Assembly: GCF_036346615.1 (NCBI RefSeq)
Contig: NZ_CP107836.1
Location: 6,200,001-6,264,000 of the forward strand
Source of the DNA: Streptomyces sp. NBC_00523
GTDB lineage: Bacteria; Actinomycetota; Actinomycetes; Streptomycetales; Streptomycetaceae
Length of the DNA: 64,000 nucleotides
Direction: 5' to 3'
The translations under genes were made by a program, and so were the position numbers. The notes under the pieces were generated by a model, which did no database searches, was not told the DNA's origin, and was given only the letters and a program-made list of their open reading frames with translations. Shown here in pieces: positions 10,201 through 16,565 of this stretch; the first letter of the stretch is position 1, and every line of letters begins with the position of its first letter.

Positions 10201-10449
10201 CACCCGGTTTGCTTCGAGCAGCAGGGCGGCGAGGATGACCTCCTGACGGCCCGGCGGCACCCGCAGCGGCCCCTCCTTGCCCCGCACCTGGAGCGGGCCC
10301 AGCAATTGGAAGGGTGGTCTCGCCGCGCCCGGGGCATCCTGGACCGTGTGCGTCGTACCCTCGGCCACCGAGACCCCCAGCTCGTAAGCGCGTTGATGCT
10401 CCGGGATCAACGTCCCCAAAGTTTTCACAACCCTCACGCATCTGTCCAT
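7249..10449 (-). CDS. AfsR/SARP-family transcriptional regulator (wHTH-BTAD-NB-ARC-TPR)
   Basis: Up to 1,066 aa. Residues about 48-135 are an OmpR-like winged helix (FQLLGPLQVRG, then LVDLIWEDSPPETARTQVQICVSRLRKLL). Residues 140-290 form the bacterial transcriptional activation domain. A Pro/Ala-rich linker precedes an NB-ARC ATPase with P-loop GKPGTGKST near residue 400. TPR-like helices fill about 790-1066. This is the full AfsR layout; such proteins activate antibiotic or secondary-metabolite promoters through direct repeats overlapping the -35 box. The start is uncertain: the ATG at 10449 has a poorly spaced Shine-Dalgarno, and a GTG a few codons downstream is possible. It lies beside the NRPS locus and is divergent from the NTF2-like gene. 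Confidence 0.92.
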   Translation of the reverse strand: MDRCVRVVKTLGTLIPEHQRAYELGVSVAEGTTHTVQDAPGAARPPFQLLGPLQVRGKEGPLRVPPGRQEVILAALLLEANRVVSTNYLVDLIWEDSPPETARTQVQICVSRLRKLLAGADSTVSISTRPPGYVLHVDTGDVDSLLFTGLVAMARRQRDEGESEKAVALLKSAVALWQGDSLTGLDSGPLANKARQLDEERLSAVELRMQLELELGRHDRLVGELQLLTHENPLRERLRGQLMCALYWSGRQAEALEAFRDGRRILDQELGLEPGRELRRLEAAILAGELPPPVRGQAPRSAGGGAVEPAAPRRPAVGADRGEPARSDAGHATNPSAHPVPGAAQDSPGAPAEPQPHDARPQQLPADASDFVADDAQLAALEKALTGGRERKAVGLAVITGKPGTGKSTLAVNLAHRLAETGFPDGQLYCDLRGTGTPATTAEVLGRFLRALGIPGQLIPDSLDERAEMYRTRLASRRLLVVLDDAASESQVQPLLPGSRDCAVLVTSRARLTALPGAHRVELDVLDEERALKLLSRIIGEERVEGEAASAEALVRTVGRLPLALRIVAARLAARPHWTLASMVHRLANERHRLDELAHGEMTMRASLSLTYNGLAPEDRGLLRLLSMARTPTLPGWLAGALLDDDRPVPSDLLEPLVDMQMLDVVGVERTGGYRYQFHEIIRVYAREQLAAQDAPELRRDALVRMAGGWMYLAQEAHRKVYGGDFTVLHGDAPRWAPPPSCTSDLLADPLAWFDAEQGALCGMVEHAADEGLHDVSWNLATTLVTLFEVRGHYDLWEQTHVRALAAVRKAGNLRGTAAVRASLGSLYMSRNEFDMARQALSSALDVFQALDEPQGEALCRRDMALIARTNGDDDTALDLYGRSLADFDRAGDVVGRAIVLTQSAHIRMRRGDVDVAQAQLDEALEIYDGVGYLGGRARTLRRVGQLLLERGELDLAVLTFTEVLELCRDSGDVIGEGHLLRDLGQAFVMMGRPDRARYFFDRAVAAREQIMDFGGGALARLDLARLLGEEEPGRSRELLAPAVEVFTSRGMKRELAETRRLLGAG

Positions 10450-10476
10450 CCTGCATGCCCAGCGTGACCGGCCCGC

Positions 10477-10500
10477 GAATAGCCGCGCGATAGGCGGGGG
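10477..10500 (+). promoter_or_regulatory. Putative SARP-type direct repeat upstream of the NTF2-like gene
   Basis: Two ATAG units at 10479 and 10490 are spaced 11 bp and followed by GCGGGGG. The same layout occurs at 6946-6970 upstream of the small secreted protein. It lies in the 98-bp divergent region between the SARP gene and the NTF2-like gene, about 50 nt before the latter's start. Confidence 0.4.
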
Positions 10501-10547
10501 TTGGCGTGGCCCGGAAGAGTGCGGGGCGGAGGAGAAAGGAGGCGTCC

Positions 10548-10946
10548 ATGCACACCGACGCCTGGACGAGCAGCGACCCGTACACCGGGGGTGATCTGGT
10601 CACCGCCGCGGGGACCGACCATGTCCGTCTCGTCTACGAATACCTTGACGCCGGGGACCTCGACGCGTGCGCCTCCCTGCTGCACGACCACGTCGCCCTG
10701 GACCTGCCCGGCGTCCCGACGGCCCACGGACGGACCGCGTTCCTGCACGCCCACCGCGACCACCTGGGGACACCCGCTCGCCACGAGATCGACCAGGTCG
10801 TCGCCCACTCCCGGAACGTGGTGGCGGCGGGCCGCCGCCTCGGCACGCACGCCCATGACGCGGGCATGCGCTTCGTGGACGTCTTCCGTATCGCCGAGGA
10901 CGGCATGGTGGAGTCCTGCACCCGCTACTACCACGCGGTGCCCTGA
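10548..10946 (+). CDS. NTF2/SnoaL-like fold protein
   Basis: 132 aa. The ATG at 10548 follows AGGAGG with 5 nt spacing, so I prefer it to an upstream in-frame start at 10506. The pattern VRLVYEYLDAGDLDACASLL, then a promiscuous-pocket region, then FVDVFRIAEDGMVES near the end, is typical of SnoaL-like/NTF2-fold proteins. These act as small cyclases, isomerases or ligand-binding proteins. The 3' end overlaps the convergent AraC-type regulator by 19 bp. Substrate unknown. It may tailor a metabolite of the neighbouring locus (inference). Confidence 0.75.
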   Translation: MHTDAWTSSDPYTGGDLVTAAGTDHVRLVYEYLDAGDLDACASLLHDHVALDLPGVPTAHGRTAFLHAHRDHLGTPARHEIDQVVAHSRNVVAAGRRLGTHAHDAGMRFVDVFRIAEDGMVESCTRYYHAVP

Positions 10947-11947
10947 CCGGCCCTGTCCGCCGGGCGCAGGGCGGCCGCACGGTAGTCGCGCGGGGCCATC
11001 CCGTACGCCGTCCGGAAGGCCCGGCTGAACACGGTCGCGTCGGTGAACCCCCACCGGGCGGCGACGGCCTGGATGGGCTGCCGGCGCAGCTCGGGGCGGG
11101 CCAGGTCCGCGCGGCAGCCGTCGAGCCGGCGGCGGCGGATCGTCGCGGCGACGCTCTCGGGCTGGTCCCGGAAGAGCGCGTGCAGGCTCCGCAGCGACAG
11201 GTGGTGGCGGGCGGCGATGAGGCTCGGGGACAGTCCGGGGTCACCGATGTGATGGTCGATGAAGGCGCTGACCCGACGCAGCAGCACGGACGTCCGCAGC
11301 TCGGCGGGCGCCTCCACCGGGAACGACCCGATGCCGTCGGCCAGGCAGGACGCGGCCATGTCCACGGCCATCTCGCCCAGCACGCCCAGCTGCTGGGGTG
11401 AGCAGTCGGCCCCCGTGGCGGCGAGGTTCGTCAGGAAACCGGCCAGGATCGCGCCCATCCCCGTATCGCCCGGGACACTCCGAGCGAGGATTCGGTCCAC
11501 CCGCTGCGAGGGCAACGGCATCCGGACCTTCGGTATCTGCAGGACGATGACCTCGACGTCCCGCCCGTCCGTCCCCGAGCCGGACTCGTACGGACGCGAG
11601 GTGTCCCACAACGCCATGCCGCCGACGCCGAGTTCGGCCTCGCCGCCCTGTTGCGCGAACCACGCCGAGCCACTGGTCACCAGCGCCAGCTGGTACTGCT
11701 CCGGATCCCCCTGCCGGATCAGCGCCGGGGTCCTGCGCGACCGCAGCGGACCGTAGGCGAACCGCGCCAGCTGTACGGTCCCGAGACCGAGCATCCCGCC
11801 CCGCGCGTCGAAGCTGTCCGGGTCCGCGGCGCGGAACTCCGTGGGGAGCAGGACGTCGGACACCACCTGCTCGAACCACTCGAACCGGTTGTCCGGCGCC
11901 ATCTCGGCCGCCGCCATCTCCTGCCACACCGTCGGGCACCCCCTCAC
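10928..11947 (-). CDS. AraC-family regulator with AraC-binding-like N-terminal domain
   Basis: 339 aa. An N-terminal cupin-like sensor region (about 20-220) contains LALVTSGSAWFAQQGGEAELGV and resembles the AraC_binding_2 family. The C-terminal HTH_18 region (about 230-325) has LSLRSLHALFR and RWGFTDATVFSRAFRTAYGMAPRDYR, the classic second AraC helix pair. It is a cytoplasmic DNA-binding regulator of unknown targets. The start at 11947 could instead be one of the Met codons about 10-15 residues in. Its 3' end overlaps the convergent NTF2-like gene. Confidence 0.88.
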   Translation of the reverse strand: MRGCPTVWQEMAAAEMAPDNRFEWFEQVVSDVLLPTEFRAADPDSFDARGGMLGLGTVQLARFAYGPLRSRRTPALIRQGDPEQYQLALVTSGSAWFAQQGGEAELGVGGMALWDTSRPYESGSGTDGRDVEVIVLQIPKVRMPLPSQRVDRILARSVPGDTGMGAILAGFLTNLAATGADCSPQQLGVLGEMAVDMAASCLADGIGSFPVEAPAELRTSVLLRRVSAFIDHHIGDPGLSPSLIAARHHLSLRSLHALFRDQPESVAATIRRRRLDGCRADLARPELRRQPIQAVAARWGFTDATVFSRAFRTAYGMAPRDYRAAALRPADRAGQGTAW

Positions 11948-12042
11948 GCCTGATCAGCCGCCGGACAGGTCAGGTTCCGGCCAGGTGCAGTCTGATGGAT
12001 CGGCCAAGATCGCGACAAGCGTTGTCCGCGGCCGGTCGCGGG

Positions 12043-13269
12043 TCAGGACGCGGCGGACCCGGCCGGTCCCTCCGGCGCACGCAGCACCAGGAGCGTGATC
12101 TCGCTGGGCGCGAAGACACGGAACGGTGGGCCCCAGAACCCGGTGCCCCGGCTGGTGTACAGCTGGGTGCGGTCGCCGTGGCGGCTCAGCCCGGCGACGG
12201 CCGGCTGGTCGAGGCGGACCAGGTAGTGGAACGGCCAGATCTGACCGCCGTGGGTGTGGCCCGACAGCTGGAGGTCTACGCCGCCCTCGGCGGCCCGGTC
12301 GATGAACTTCGGCTGGTGCGCCAGGAGCAGCACCGGAAGGTCCGGATCGGCGCCGTCCAGCGCCCCCGCGAGGTGCGCGCGGTGACCGGCCAGACCGGAG
12401 GACTCGGCGGTGACGTCGTCCACACCGGCCACCACGAGGGTGTCGCCGCCGCGTTCGAGCAGCACATGGCGGTTGCGCAGCGGCTGCCAGCCCAGCTCGT
12501 CCATCAGGTCCACCCAGCCCTGCGCCTCGCTGTAGTACTCGTGGTTCCCGGTGACGTAGACGCGGGCGTGGGCGGCGCGCACCGTGCCGAGCGGGGCGGC
12601 CTGGGCGCGGCGGCGGTCGGCGGTGCCGTCGGCGATGTCGCCGGTGTGGCAGACCAGGTCCGCCTCCAGCGCGTTGACCTCCTCGCACACCCGCTCCGAC
12701 CAGCGGGCCCGGTCCAGCGGCCCGTAGTGCGTGTCGGTGATGAGGGCGACCCGGGTCCCGTCCAGGCCCGGCCCCAGGCGCGGCACTCGGACCTCGACCC
12801 GGCGCACCCTCGGCACCCGGCGCGCCTCGGCGTACCCCCACGCGAGCAGGACGGCGGCGGCCCCGAGCACCGACCAGGTGACGATCCTGGCCCGGTCCTG
12901 CCCGTCGCCGGTCCCGGTCAGGGTCAGGGCGAGCCGGAGCAGGACGCCGAGCAGCACGGACCAGGTGAACAGCACCCAGATGGAGCCGAGCATGCTGTCC
13001 CCGACGATCGCCGCCCGGTCCTGCTGCCGCTTGCCGTGGCCCCGCATCATCGCGACCGGCATGGTGACGAGGCCGAGCGCGAAGAGGCAGGTGCCGGCCA
13101 CGGTGACGGGGAGCGGCCAGTGCTGCCCGGTGTACAGCAGCACCCAGCACGGCACGGCCCACAGCAGCACCGGGGCGATCAGGGGGACGTAACGCATCAG
13201 GCGCCGCACCCGGCTCGGTGCCGCCGCCGCCCCGCCGTCCGCGGACCGGGCCTCGCTGGTGTCGGTCAC
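12043..13269 (-). CDS. Membrane-anchored metallophosphoesterase (YkuE/YaeI-like)
   Basis: 408 aa from a GTG at 13269, chosen because GAGGAGG lies 4 nt upstream. The N-terminal half has four to five membrane segments (about 25-155). The C-terminal calcineurin-like phosphoesterase domain (about 160-400) shows all metal-binding blocks: ALITDTHYG, HTGDIADG, VTGNHEYY and SGHTHGGQ. Family members hydrolyse phosphoesters such as UDP-diacylglucosamine or other lipid-linked substrates at the membrane; the substrate here is unknown. It is 86 nt downstream of the Cys-rich protein gene on the same strand. Confidence 0.93.
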   Translation of the reverse strand: MTDTSEARSADGGAAAAPSRVRRLMRYVPLIAPVLLWAVPCWVLLYTGQHWPLPVTVAGTCLFALGLVTMPVAMMRGHGKRQQDRAAIVGDSMLGSIWVLFTWSVLLGVLLRLALTLTGTGDGQDRARIVTWSVLGAAAVLLAWGYAEARRVPRVRRVEVRVPRLGPGLDGTRVALITDTHYGPLDRARWSERVCEEVNALEADLVCHTGDIADGTADRRRAQAAPLGTVRAAHARVYVTGNHEYYSEAQGWVDLMDELGWQPLRNRHVLLERGGDTLVVAGVDDVTAESSGLAGHRAHLAGALDGADPDLPVLLLAHQPKFIDRAAEGGVDLQLSGHTHGGQIWPFHYLVRLDQPAVAGLSRHGDRTQLYTSRGTGFWGPPFRVFAPSEITLLVLRAPEGPAGSAAS

Positions 13270-13355
13270 GTTTCCTCCTCGGACGGCGGCCGGAATGCCG
13301 CCGGGCACCTTACCCGGTCGCCCCCGAGGGCCCGGAGACGGCCACCGCCGGAGGG

Positions 13356-13823
13356 TCAGCCGGTCCCGGCGGCGATCCAGGCGTCGAGTTGCTCGCGGGT
13401 GGTGGTGGGGTCCGCGATCAGCCCGGCCAGTTCGTCGTCGGCGTGATGGCGGGTCGAGACCGCCGGGCAGCGCCGGCACGCCTCGACGCCGCTCTGCGTC
13501 CACCACTGGCACTTCGTCCGCAGGTGGCAGCGCGGCACGGCTGCCTCGACCACCCTGGGCGCGGCGGCGACCACCCGCTCCACGAGGGCGCAGTCGTCGC
13601 CGCGGCGGTTGGCGCAGCCGCTGACGCAGTGCGAGGCGAACCGCAGGATGCGCCGGGGGTCGATGCCCTCGGGCACGTCGCCCAGCACCTCGGAGGCGGG
13701 CACCGGGTCGGCCAGATAGGCGACCCGGCCCTCCTGCCCGGACCGCACACCCAGGACGACCGCCTCGGGCGCATGCGCGTCACCGCTGGGACACCAGCTC
13801 GTCGGGGACTTGTCCTTGTCCAC
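13356..13823 (-). CDS. Cysteine-rich conserved hypothetical protein
   Basis: 155 aa with eight cysteines, several in close pairs (HCVSGC, RCHLRTKC, ACRRC), plus a WW motif. The pattern suggests metal or Fe-S binding, or disulfides, but I cannot name a family. There is no signal peptide. GTG start at 13823. It begins 19 nt after the stop of the secreted peptide gene at 13843-14082, so the two are likely co-transcribed. Co-transcription with a peptide whose only cysteine is its last residue makes a thiol or maturation link conceivable, but that is speculation. Confidence 0.7.
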   Translation of the reverse strand: MDKDKSPTSWCPSGDAHAPEAVVLGVRSGQEGRVAYLADPVPASEVLGDVPEGIDPRRILRFASHCVSGCANRRGDDCALVERVVAAAPRVVEAAVPRCHLRTKCQWWTQSGVEACRRCPAVSTRHHADDELAGLIADPTTTREQLDAWIAAGTG

Positions 13824-13842
13824 GGTCCTCGGCCCCTTCGCG

Positions 13843-14082
13843 TCAGCAGGCGGCCCGGGCGGCCGCGCCGTTCTGGGTGATGTAGCCGGTCGGGTTGATG
13901 TCCAGGGCGGCGCCGGACTCCTGCTCGGCGGCCTGCTGGATGCTCGCCTTCAGCTGCTCCAGCGAGGTGACGCGCTCGACGGGGGCGGCGGTGGCGGTGG
14001 CCGACCCCGCCACCAGGACACCGGCGGCGACGAGGGCCACGGCGGCGGAGGCCGCCGCCGTCCGGGACGAGTTCTTCTTCAT
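13843..14082 (-). CDS. Small secreted protein with C-terminal cysteine
   Basis: 79 aa from an ATG at 14082 with GGGAG upstream. A clear Sec signal peptide (KK at the N-terminus, Ala/Val-rich core, cleavage near ATATAA) leaves a mature chain of about 46 residues. That chain contains VTSLEQLKASIQQAAEQ, probably helical, and ends AARAAC. The terminal Cys is the only one in the protein. I do not recognise a family. Confidence 0.7.
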   Translation of the reverse strand: MKKNSSRTAAASAAVALVAAGVLVAGSATATAAPVERVTSLEQLKASIQQAAEQESGAALDINPTGYITQNGAAARAAC

Positions 14083-14208
14083 GGGGACTCCCTTTGCTGC
14101 GGACACGGTCCGGCCGCCCGGACGGGCGGCCGCTCACCTGTGCGGCACGCTAGGGTCCGGACCGCGCGCCGGGCGGCAGTCGCCGCGGCGGTCGACCGGC
14201 AGTCCGTA

Positions 14209-14397
14209 CTAGGGGAGCGCGACGGTGCGGCGGGGCGCGGCCGTCAGGCGGAGGCCGACCTCGATCAGGGTCCACCCGAGGACGGTGCGCAGGGGCCGGG
14301 GGGCCCGGGCGGAACGGGCGAGGCGGTACTCGTCGGCCTCGGCGTGGAGTTCGGCGGCGCGGATCTGGTGCAGGGCGAGGTGGGCCTGGGCGTGCAT
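14209..14397 (-). CDS. Small conserved protein downstream of ArsR-type regulator
   Basis: 62 aa from an ATG at 14397 with AAAGGAG upstream. The sequence begins MHAQAHLALHQIRAAELHAE and has a basic, weakly hydrophobic C-terminal half (TVLGWTLIEVGLRL). It is 13 nt downstream of the ArsR-type gene on the same strand, so likely one operon. Short proteins of this type are common next to ArsR-like regulators in Streptomyces; function unknown. Confidence 0.65.
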   Translation of the reverse strand: MHAQAHLALHQIRAAELHAEADEYRLARSARAPRPLRTVLGWTLIEVGLRLTAAPRRTVALP

Positions 14398-14410
14398 GGG
14401 TGGTTCTCCT

Positions 14411-14995
14411 TTACTCGGTGGTGAGGGGGAACGCATGGGTGTGGACGCGCACGCGGGCGCTGTCGCCCTCGTCCTCGTCGGTGATCCGGTCGCGGTACTC
14501 GTCCAGGAGCGCGTGCATCTTCTCGATGAGCTCTCCGGCGAGCGTGGGCGTCAGCCGCAGGGTCGCGCTGCTCATGTCCCAGGTGCGGTTCCACTCCTCG
14601 GGCCAGTTGGTGCGTTCGCCGAGCCAGGACGACAGGTCCCGGGCCTGGGTGAGCGCGACCTCCTGGAGATACATCTCGGCAGCACCGCGCACCTCCGGGC
14701 TGGAGTGGTTGAGCAGCGAGTCGTCGAATCGCAGCCCCTGGTTCGCCGCCTGCCACCAGCGCTCCCGCCCCTTGCCGTGCTCGGGGGCGTCCGTGATGAA
14801 GCCGTGCGCCGCGAGCTGCCGCAGGTGGTAGCTGGTGGACCCGCTCGACTCGCCCAGTTTCGCGGCGAGCTGGGAAGCGGTGGCCGGCCCGTCGAAGCGG
14901 AGGGTGTCCAGCAGCTGCATGCGCAGCGGATGGGCGAGCCCCCGCAGCGAGCGGGCGTCGAGATTGCGGATCAGTCCGTCCGGCTGTTCTTCCAT
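14411..14995 (-). CDS. ArsR-family (HTH_20-type) transcriptional regulator
   Basis: 194 aa from the ATG at 14995; an ATG six codons upstream is also possible. The winged helix spans about 12-90, with ARSLRGLAHPLRMQLLDTL and the recognition region ASQLAAKLGESSGSTSYHL. A longer C-terminal helical region follows. It lacks the Cys pairs of metal sensors. It probably represses its own operon, because a nested palindrome covers its start region (15012-15059). The small gene at 14209 is downstream. The stub of pcaL starts divergently 137 nt upstream. Confidence 0.88.
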   Translation of the reverse strand: MEEQPDGLIRNLDARSLRGLAHPLRMQLLDTLRFDGPATASQLAAKLGESSGSTSYHLRQLAAHGFITDAPEHGKGRERWWQAANQGLRFDDSLLNHSSPEVRGAAEMYLQEVALTQARDLSSWLGERTNWPEEWNRTWDMSSATLRLTPTLAGELIEKMHALLDEYRDRITDEDEGDSARVRVHTHAFPLTTE

Positions 14996-15011
14996 GGCCT
15001 CAATGTTAGTC

Positions 15012-15059
15012 ATGCAAAGACTCGGTTGCAAGGATTTCTTTGCAACTGGTTCTTTGCAT
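15012..15059. promoter_or_regulatory. Nested perfect palindrome, probable ArsR-type operator
   Basis: The outer arms ATGCAAAG (15012-15019) and CTTTGCAT (15052-15059) and the inner arms GTTGCAA (15025-15031) and TTGCAAC (15040-15046) are both perfect. They share one centre and are separated by 5-nt gaps on each side. The element overlaps the likely promoter and first codons of the ArsR-type gene. Symmetric sites of this kind are typical operators for winged-helix dimers. Confidence 0.6.
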
Positions 15060-15112
15060 CGGTTTCTTTGGACCTCGCCCGGCGAGAACCCGCCCATGGG
15101 CGCTGTCCTGCT

Positions 15113-15239
15113 ACGTGAGAGGGTCGAGGGCGTGAGTGAGACACCACCGAACACCCTGCAATACCGCTTCGACGGCCCCGAGGACGCGCCGGTCCTGGTC
15201 ATCGGGCCCTCACTCGGCACCACCTGGCACAGGTTGTAG
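15113..15239 (+). pseudogene. pcaL: Truncated 5' end of pcaL (partner of the intact gene at 32184)
   Basis: From a GTG at 15132 the frame reads VSETPPNTLQYRFDGPEDAP and continues to TTWHRL before a stop at 15237-15239. The DNA from 15113 to 15231 aligns without gaps to 32165-32283, with 15 mismatches in 119 bp by hand count, mostly at third codon positions. Homology ends abruptly after TGGCACA. The remaining 390 or so codons are absent here. It marks the left edge of the inserted island. Confidence 0.85.
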
Positions 15240-15549
15240 AGACCGTCCGTGGGCGTCCAAGCCAGTCCAAGATGAGCGCGTAATGCCAGGTCAGGGCATT
15301 CTGGTCCGGGGGAGTCTACGCAGTCGGTGATGGTCGCGTGAGAGCGGCGTGCGACGAGAAGCCCCGCAGGTGCGGCCTGGCGGGGCTTCCGAACGGGTGG
15401 GTTGCAGCGGCGGTTGCACGCGGTTGTCCACTTGGGAGTCACCGAAGCAAGGGACACAACAGCGGCACGTGTCGTACGGCTGATGCGCAACACGCGGTCC
15501 AGGGACTTCACGCGATCGACCAGGACACGGTTGTTCGCTTGCGTGAAAC
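15240..15549. other. Gene-free junction region at the island's left edge
   Basis: About 310 bp between the pcaL stub and transposase debris. I see no convincing coding frame. It holds one strong hairpin (15358-15389) and otherwise unassigned sequence, probably remnants of earlier insertions. Confidence 0.5.
15358..15389. terminator. GC-rich hairpin, possible terminator
   Basis: A perfect 10-bp stem, GAAGCCCCGC (15358-15367) with GCGGGGCTTC (15380-15389), encloses a 12-nt loop. No T-run follows, as is usual for streptomycete terminators. No intact gene ends next to it, so it may belong to a lost element. Confidence 0.45.
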
Positions 15550-15873
15550 TTAGCGCCTCCTGATGCCGATGGTGTCAGTACCGCTTCCGCGACGGGGTTT
15601 GGTGCCTTGCTTGTGGTGGGCGGGGCGGCTGTATGCCTCGCCGGTTGCAAGCACTCTGCCCACGTCGTGACGGGTGGCCGGGCAGCGGTTCCTCGAGCCC
15701 GGCGGCCTGCCTGGCCCGGGCCGGGTCGGTTTCGGTGTACCGGCTGGAGACCCGGTCTTCGCGTGCAGGTTTCTGAACCCTCTGCGGACGCGGGCGGGTG
15801 TCAGTTTGTTCGGCTCCGCCGGCTTCTCCCAGGGTCGCCGCAGGTCCATGGCCAGCGGTCGGGCGAGCCGGAC
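15550..15873 (-). pseudogene. C-terminal remnant of an NF041680-type transposase
   Basis: On the minus strand the residues VRLARPLAMDLRRPWEK, KLTPARVRRGF and RPGPGRPPGSRN match the typical tail of NF041680-family putative transposases of Streptomyces. Only about 108 C-terminal residues remain; the catalytic part is missing. Its upstream edge coincides with the start of an IS30 fragment on the opposite strand at about 15871, so one element disrupted the other. Confidence 0.7.
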
Positions 15874-16022
15874 TTGTCCGTCCACACCCACGAACACCTG
15901 GCCGCCGTCGCCGCCGAACTCAACGGGCGCCCACGCAAAACGCTCGGCTGGGAAACCCCAGCCGAGCGTCTGCATAGACTACTCGCCGCCTACACAACCG
16001 ACCACGTGTTGCGGCGATCCCT
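15871..16022 (+). pseudogene. C-terminal remnant of an IS30-family transposase
   Basis: The plus strand reads DLSVHTHEHLAAVAAELNGR and then PRKTLGWETPAERL, the conserved end of IS30-type transposases. All upstream catalytic sequence is missing. It abuts the NF041680-type remnant on the other strand. The exact end is uncertain because the last residues are not typical. Confidence 0.7.
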
Positions 16023-16068
16023 AGAATCCGCCACGCGCCTGGCGGGGCTTCAATTTACTGCCGTGAAG

Positions 16069-16560
16069 TCAGTGAGGCCACGGTTCTAGCCCCGGGTCGG
16101 AGTACAGGCACACTAGGGGGCGATCTGCACAGATCGCCAACTCCAAAGCATCTTCGAAGGTGGATCCCATTTCCCAGATCCATCCGAGCCCGGCGGCTAC
16201 TACCTTCCCATCGGCTTCAATGAAAACGCTCGAATAACTGAGCCATTCGCCGATCGGAAAGTACTGCCCGCCCAGGACTCCCTCAATCTCCGACGCCAGG
16301 TCCCGCTGGCCCGACCCAGCCGAGATGGGATCGAAATTGAACGGTTCATCGTTGCTGAAGTTTAGGCCAGACTGATTTATTGGCTCAATGACTAGCCCAC
16401 CCAGCGCAGCAAGGATTTCTTCGGCCTGCAAATTCGGCAGGTACCCTTCCTGCTGCAAGGAGTCGAGCCAAGGGCTGACGCTAACCCTCCTCCGAGGATG
16501 CCAGCCAGCATCACGAAGAGCTTGCAACAGATCGGGCCGCAACGAATCAAATCTGATCAT
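16069..16560 (-). CDS. SUKH-3-like immunity protein
   Basis: 163 aa from an ATG at 16560, 5 nt after the stop of the RHS toxin gene. The start ALRDAGWHPRRRVSVSPWL, followed by ILAALGGLVIEP, FNFDPISAGSG, a FPIGE element and a C-terminal FEDALELAI, fits the SUKH-3 group of the SUKH (Smi1/Knr4) superfamily. Such proteins bind and neutralise the cognate toxin domain of polymorphic toxins, often deaminases or nucleases. Tight coupling to the toxin gene supports this role. Base composition is unusually low in GC for the window: 26 of 60 bases at 16321-16380 are G or C. Confidence 0.82.
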   Translation of the reverse strand: MIRFDSLRPDLLQALRDAGWHPRRRVSVSPWLDSLQQEGYLPNLQAEEILAALGGLVIEPINQSGLNFSNDEPFNFDPISAGSGQRDLASEIEGVLGGQYFPIGEWLSYSSVFIEADGKVVAAGLGWIWEMGSTFEDALELAICADRPLVCLYSDPGLEPWPH

Positions 16561-16565
16561 GGCGG

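Noticed and set aside
7513..10467. A 984-codon open frame on the plus strand
   Set aside because: It is antisense to the SARP gene, has Arg/Gln/His-rich composition without domains, and reflects the GC bias of the opposite strand.
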